Shown: piece after piece, positions 6,706-7,757 of the stretch
How positions within the stretch are numbered: the first letter of the stretch is position 1
Layout of the letters: the number at the start of each line of letters is the position of its first letter
Assembly: GCA_946885665.1 (NCBI GenBank)
Contig: CAMPGT010000191.1
Span: 1 to 7,757, forward strand
DNA length: 7,757 bases
Direction: 5' to 3'
Origin: an uncultured Chitinophagaceae bacterium
GTDB lineage: Bacteria; Bacteroidota; Bacteroidia; Chitinophagales; Chitinophagaceae
The notes under the pieces: model-generated
What the model was told of the DNA's origin: nothing
Database searches by the model: none
What the model saw: only the letters and a program-made list of their open reading frames with translations
Position numbers and translations under genes: made by a program

Positions 6706-7269
6706 TCAGGGAAATTTTGAATTATACCCGACTCTTTTAAGACGGCTGTCTTTTAGGATCCTGGTAGCCAGCCAAACATACTGCTGCGTTTGCCTGTCGA
6801 ATCCCAGCATTGAGAAAGCAATCCCCGCAGGGCATTCAGGAAAATCGGGAAAACCGATCCGCAGCTCATATCGATTACTATCGGCGTCAAATTCAGACGG
6901 CGTAATCTTATTTAACCCATATTTAGTGCTGGAATTCCTATCATCAAAAATGTAAGTAACCAATGGCGCTGTTCTCAGAAGCATTGAAATCGGTTGATCT
7001 GCCAAATAGGAATACGTTCCTAAAAGATCGATTATCAACCCCCTCAGTTGGTATTCGGGGATAAATACGGCGAATAAGTTTTGTGTATCGAATGCTTCCT
7101 CACTGATATCAAACCGGTATGCTCCTTCGATCGTTACTTCATTTTCCCTGAATCCCCGGTTCAGGCCCGTTGAAAAAATTAAATTGTCTTTTATGATGAA
7201 GTTGTCAACGTAACCCTTACGGCGCAGTTCATCAACCACTTTCACAAGATCGCTTTCGTATAATGTCAT
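6706..7269 (-). CDS. Hypothetical protein, N-terminal half like a small Bacteroidota family
   Basis: I cannot assign a function. The 187-residue product has no signal peptide, membrane helix or catalytic motif that I recognise. Residues 1-100 (YESDLVKVVDELRRKGY, then FIIKDNLI, EGAYRF, LFAVF and GLIIDLLGTYS) resemble the roughly 100-residue Bacteroidota proteins often labelled 'phosphoribosylpyrophosphate synthetase', a name that does not fit such short proteins. The remaining ~85 residues (from about LVTYIFDDRN, with YELRIGFPDFPECPAGIAF and YVWLATRIL) are an added region I do not recognise. The ATG at 7269 follows an AT-rich leader. It has its own promoter module, shared in design with egtD and with the divergent oxidoreductase gene, so it may belong to the same response. 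Confidence 0.8.
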   Translation of the reverse strand: MTLYESDLVKVVDELRRKGYVDNFIIKDNLIFSTGLNRGFRENEVTIEGAYRFDISEEAFDTQNLFAVFIPEYQLRGLIIDLLGTYSYLADQPISMLLRTAPLVTYIFDDRNSSTKYGLNKITPSEFDADSNRYELRIGFPDFPECPAGIAFSMLGFDRQTQQYVWLATRILKDSRLKRVGYNSKFP

Positions 7270-7310
7270 AATTAAAATTTAATTTCGGGATTTACTTGCC
7301 TTGAAAATGG

Positions 7311-7353
7311 CTAAAGTAGAACGCGCAGGATTTGTACGCAAGGACATATGTCA
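7311..7353 (-). promoter_or_regulatory. Operator-promoter module upstream of the 187-residue gene
   Basis: On the minus strand, the box TGACATATGTCC (7342-7353) contains the perfect 10-bp palindrome GACATATGTC. It is followed directly by TTG (7339-7341), then exactly 20 bp, then TACTTTAG (7311-7318), a one-mismatch match to TAnnTTTG. The five bases before the box (GTGTG) are the same as at the egtD site, so GTGTGTGACA is shared. The leader to the ATG would be about 35 nt. Confidence 0.65.
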
Positions 7354-7383
7354 CACACTTCCGCAATCATTTTTGTATTTATG

Positions 7384-7426
7384 TGACAAATATCATTGGC
7401 GACAGGGTACAGCGGGTTTAGTTTCG
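7384..7426 (+). promoter_or_regulatory. Operator-promoter module upstream of the MDR oxidoreductase gene
   Basis: On the plus strand, the box TGACAAATATCA (7384-7395, one mismatch to the TGACA-N2-TGTCA palindrome) is followed directly by TTG (7396-7398), then exactly 20 bp, then TAGTTTCG (7419-7426), a one-mismatch match to TAnnTTTG. It lies back to back with the module for the 187-residue gene, 30 bp apart, so one regulator could drive both divergent transcripts. The leader to the ATG at 7505 would be about 70 nt. The rest of 7270-7504 shows no gene. Confidence 0.6.
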
Positions 7427-7504
7427 CCAAAATTTCCGGAATTGAAGTGCCTTTAAAATCATTCCATTCGGCGCACTTGTTCAATTAATACTAAAAGAAA
7501 TCAT

Positions 7505-7757
7505 ATGGAAACATTAGCCGCCGGCGACAAAGTCAGGCAGACGATGAAAGCGATCGTTGTAACGGACCAGGCTGCAGGGATAGCCGGCATGAAACTGGTA
7601 GAGCTGCCCATGCCGCAGGCGGCCATAAACGATGTGGTCGTCCAGGTGCATGCATCAGGATTTGTGGGCACGGAGTTGGAGTGGCCCTCGACGTGGGCCG
7701 ATCGGCTCGACCGCGACCGAACACCCACTATTCCCGGGCATGAGTTGGCCGGAGTGG
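7505..7757 (+). CDS. MDR-family NADP-dependent oxidoreductase, 5' part only
   Basis: The first 84 codons encode the start of a GroES-like domain of a medium-chain dehydrogenase/reductase. MKAIVVTDQAAG (from residue 14) begins the usual first strand, followed by DVVVQVHASGF (about 44-54) and IPGHELAGV at the window edge. The catalytic zinc Cys of alcohol dehydrogenases (ASG-C/V-C-HTD) is absent; the segment reads ASGFVGTELEW, pointing to a zinc-independent quinone-oxidoreductase or enone-reductase-like enzyme. Two starts are possible: ATG at 7505, chosen because an A-rich leader precedes it, or ATG at 7544, where family homology begins. Local GC is about 60% or more against mid-forties in the operon. 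The gene is cut by the end of the window, so the cofactor-binding fold cannot be seen. Confidence 0.85.
   Translation, partial: METLAAGDKVRQTMKAIVVTDQAAGIAGMKLVELPMPQAAINDVVVQVHASGFVGTELEWPSTWADRLDRDRTPTIPGHELAGV

Noticed and set aside
7270..7284. 15-bp AT-only palindrome next to the start codon of the 187-residue gene
   Set aside because: AT-only palindromes are common in leaders of this composition, and no second copy occurs elsewhere in the window.
7431..7443. Near-palindrome AATTTCCGGAATT just after the MDR promoter box
   Set aside because: It is a single copy with an extra base in one arm. It could be a repressor site near the transcription start, but nothing else supports it.
1..7757. 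CRISPR arrays, tRNA or rRNA genes, insertion sequences, prophage or defence genes
   Set aside because: No regularly spaced repeats, cloverleaf-like segments, transposase motifs or terminal inverted repeats were seen on either strand.

Overview
The window looks like chromosomal DNA from a Bacteroidota member (Chitinophaga/Sphingobacterium-like, family not certain). This rests on the A/T-rich leaders with few Shine-Dalgarno sites, on promoter-like sequences resembling TTG-N20-TAnnTTTG, on an upstream gene related to a small protein family I know from Bacteroidota, and on medium GC. It is dominated by one tightly packed six-gene operon on the minus strand that reads as an ergothioneine (sulfur-histidine betaine) synthesis, transport and possibly recycling locus.

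Layout in transcription order on the minus strand. First comes a separate gene for a 187-residue protein of unknown function (7269 to 6706). The operon follows: histidine N-alpha-trimethyltransferase egtD (6546 to 5566); an FAD-dependent pyridine-nucleotide disulfide reductase (5554 to 4157); an OpuCA/EgtV-like ABC ATPase (4154 to 3180); a fused permease/substrate-binding protein of the EgtU/OpuC type (3183 to 1615); the iron-dependent C-S bond-forming sulfoxide synthase egtB (1618 to 455); and a 117-residue SnoaL/NTF2-like protein (443 to 90). Adjacent genes overlap by 4 bp (ATGA) at two junctions and are separated by 2 to 11 bp elsewhere. On the plus strand, at the right edge, a divergent GC-rich gene for an MDR-type NADP-dependent oxidoreductase begins at 7505 and runs off the window.

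How the genes may work together: EgtD trimethylates histidine to hercynine, and EgtB joins hercynine to a cysteine-type thiol with oxygen. The ABC pair resembles the ergothioneine importer EgtUV, and the flavoprotein is a good candidate for keeping ergothioneine or a related thiol reduced. No EgtA, EgtC or EgtE is in view. The two most unusual observations are these. (1) The substrate-binding domain of the transporter has its two halves in swapped order, a circular permutation, with a short Gly/Pro/Ala linker joining the old ends. (2) Three 43-bp promoter modules with identical geometry (a TGTGACA-N2-TGTCA-like operator, TTG, exactly 20 bp, then a TAnnTTTG-like box) stand upstream of egtD, the 187-residue gene and the MDR gene. 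They suggest a small regulon under a CRP/FNR-type activator acting at about -41.5.
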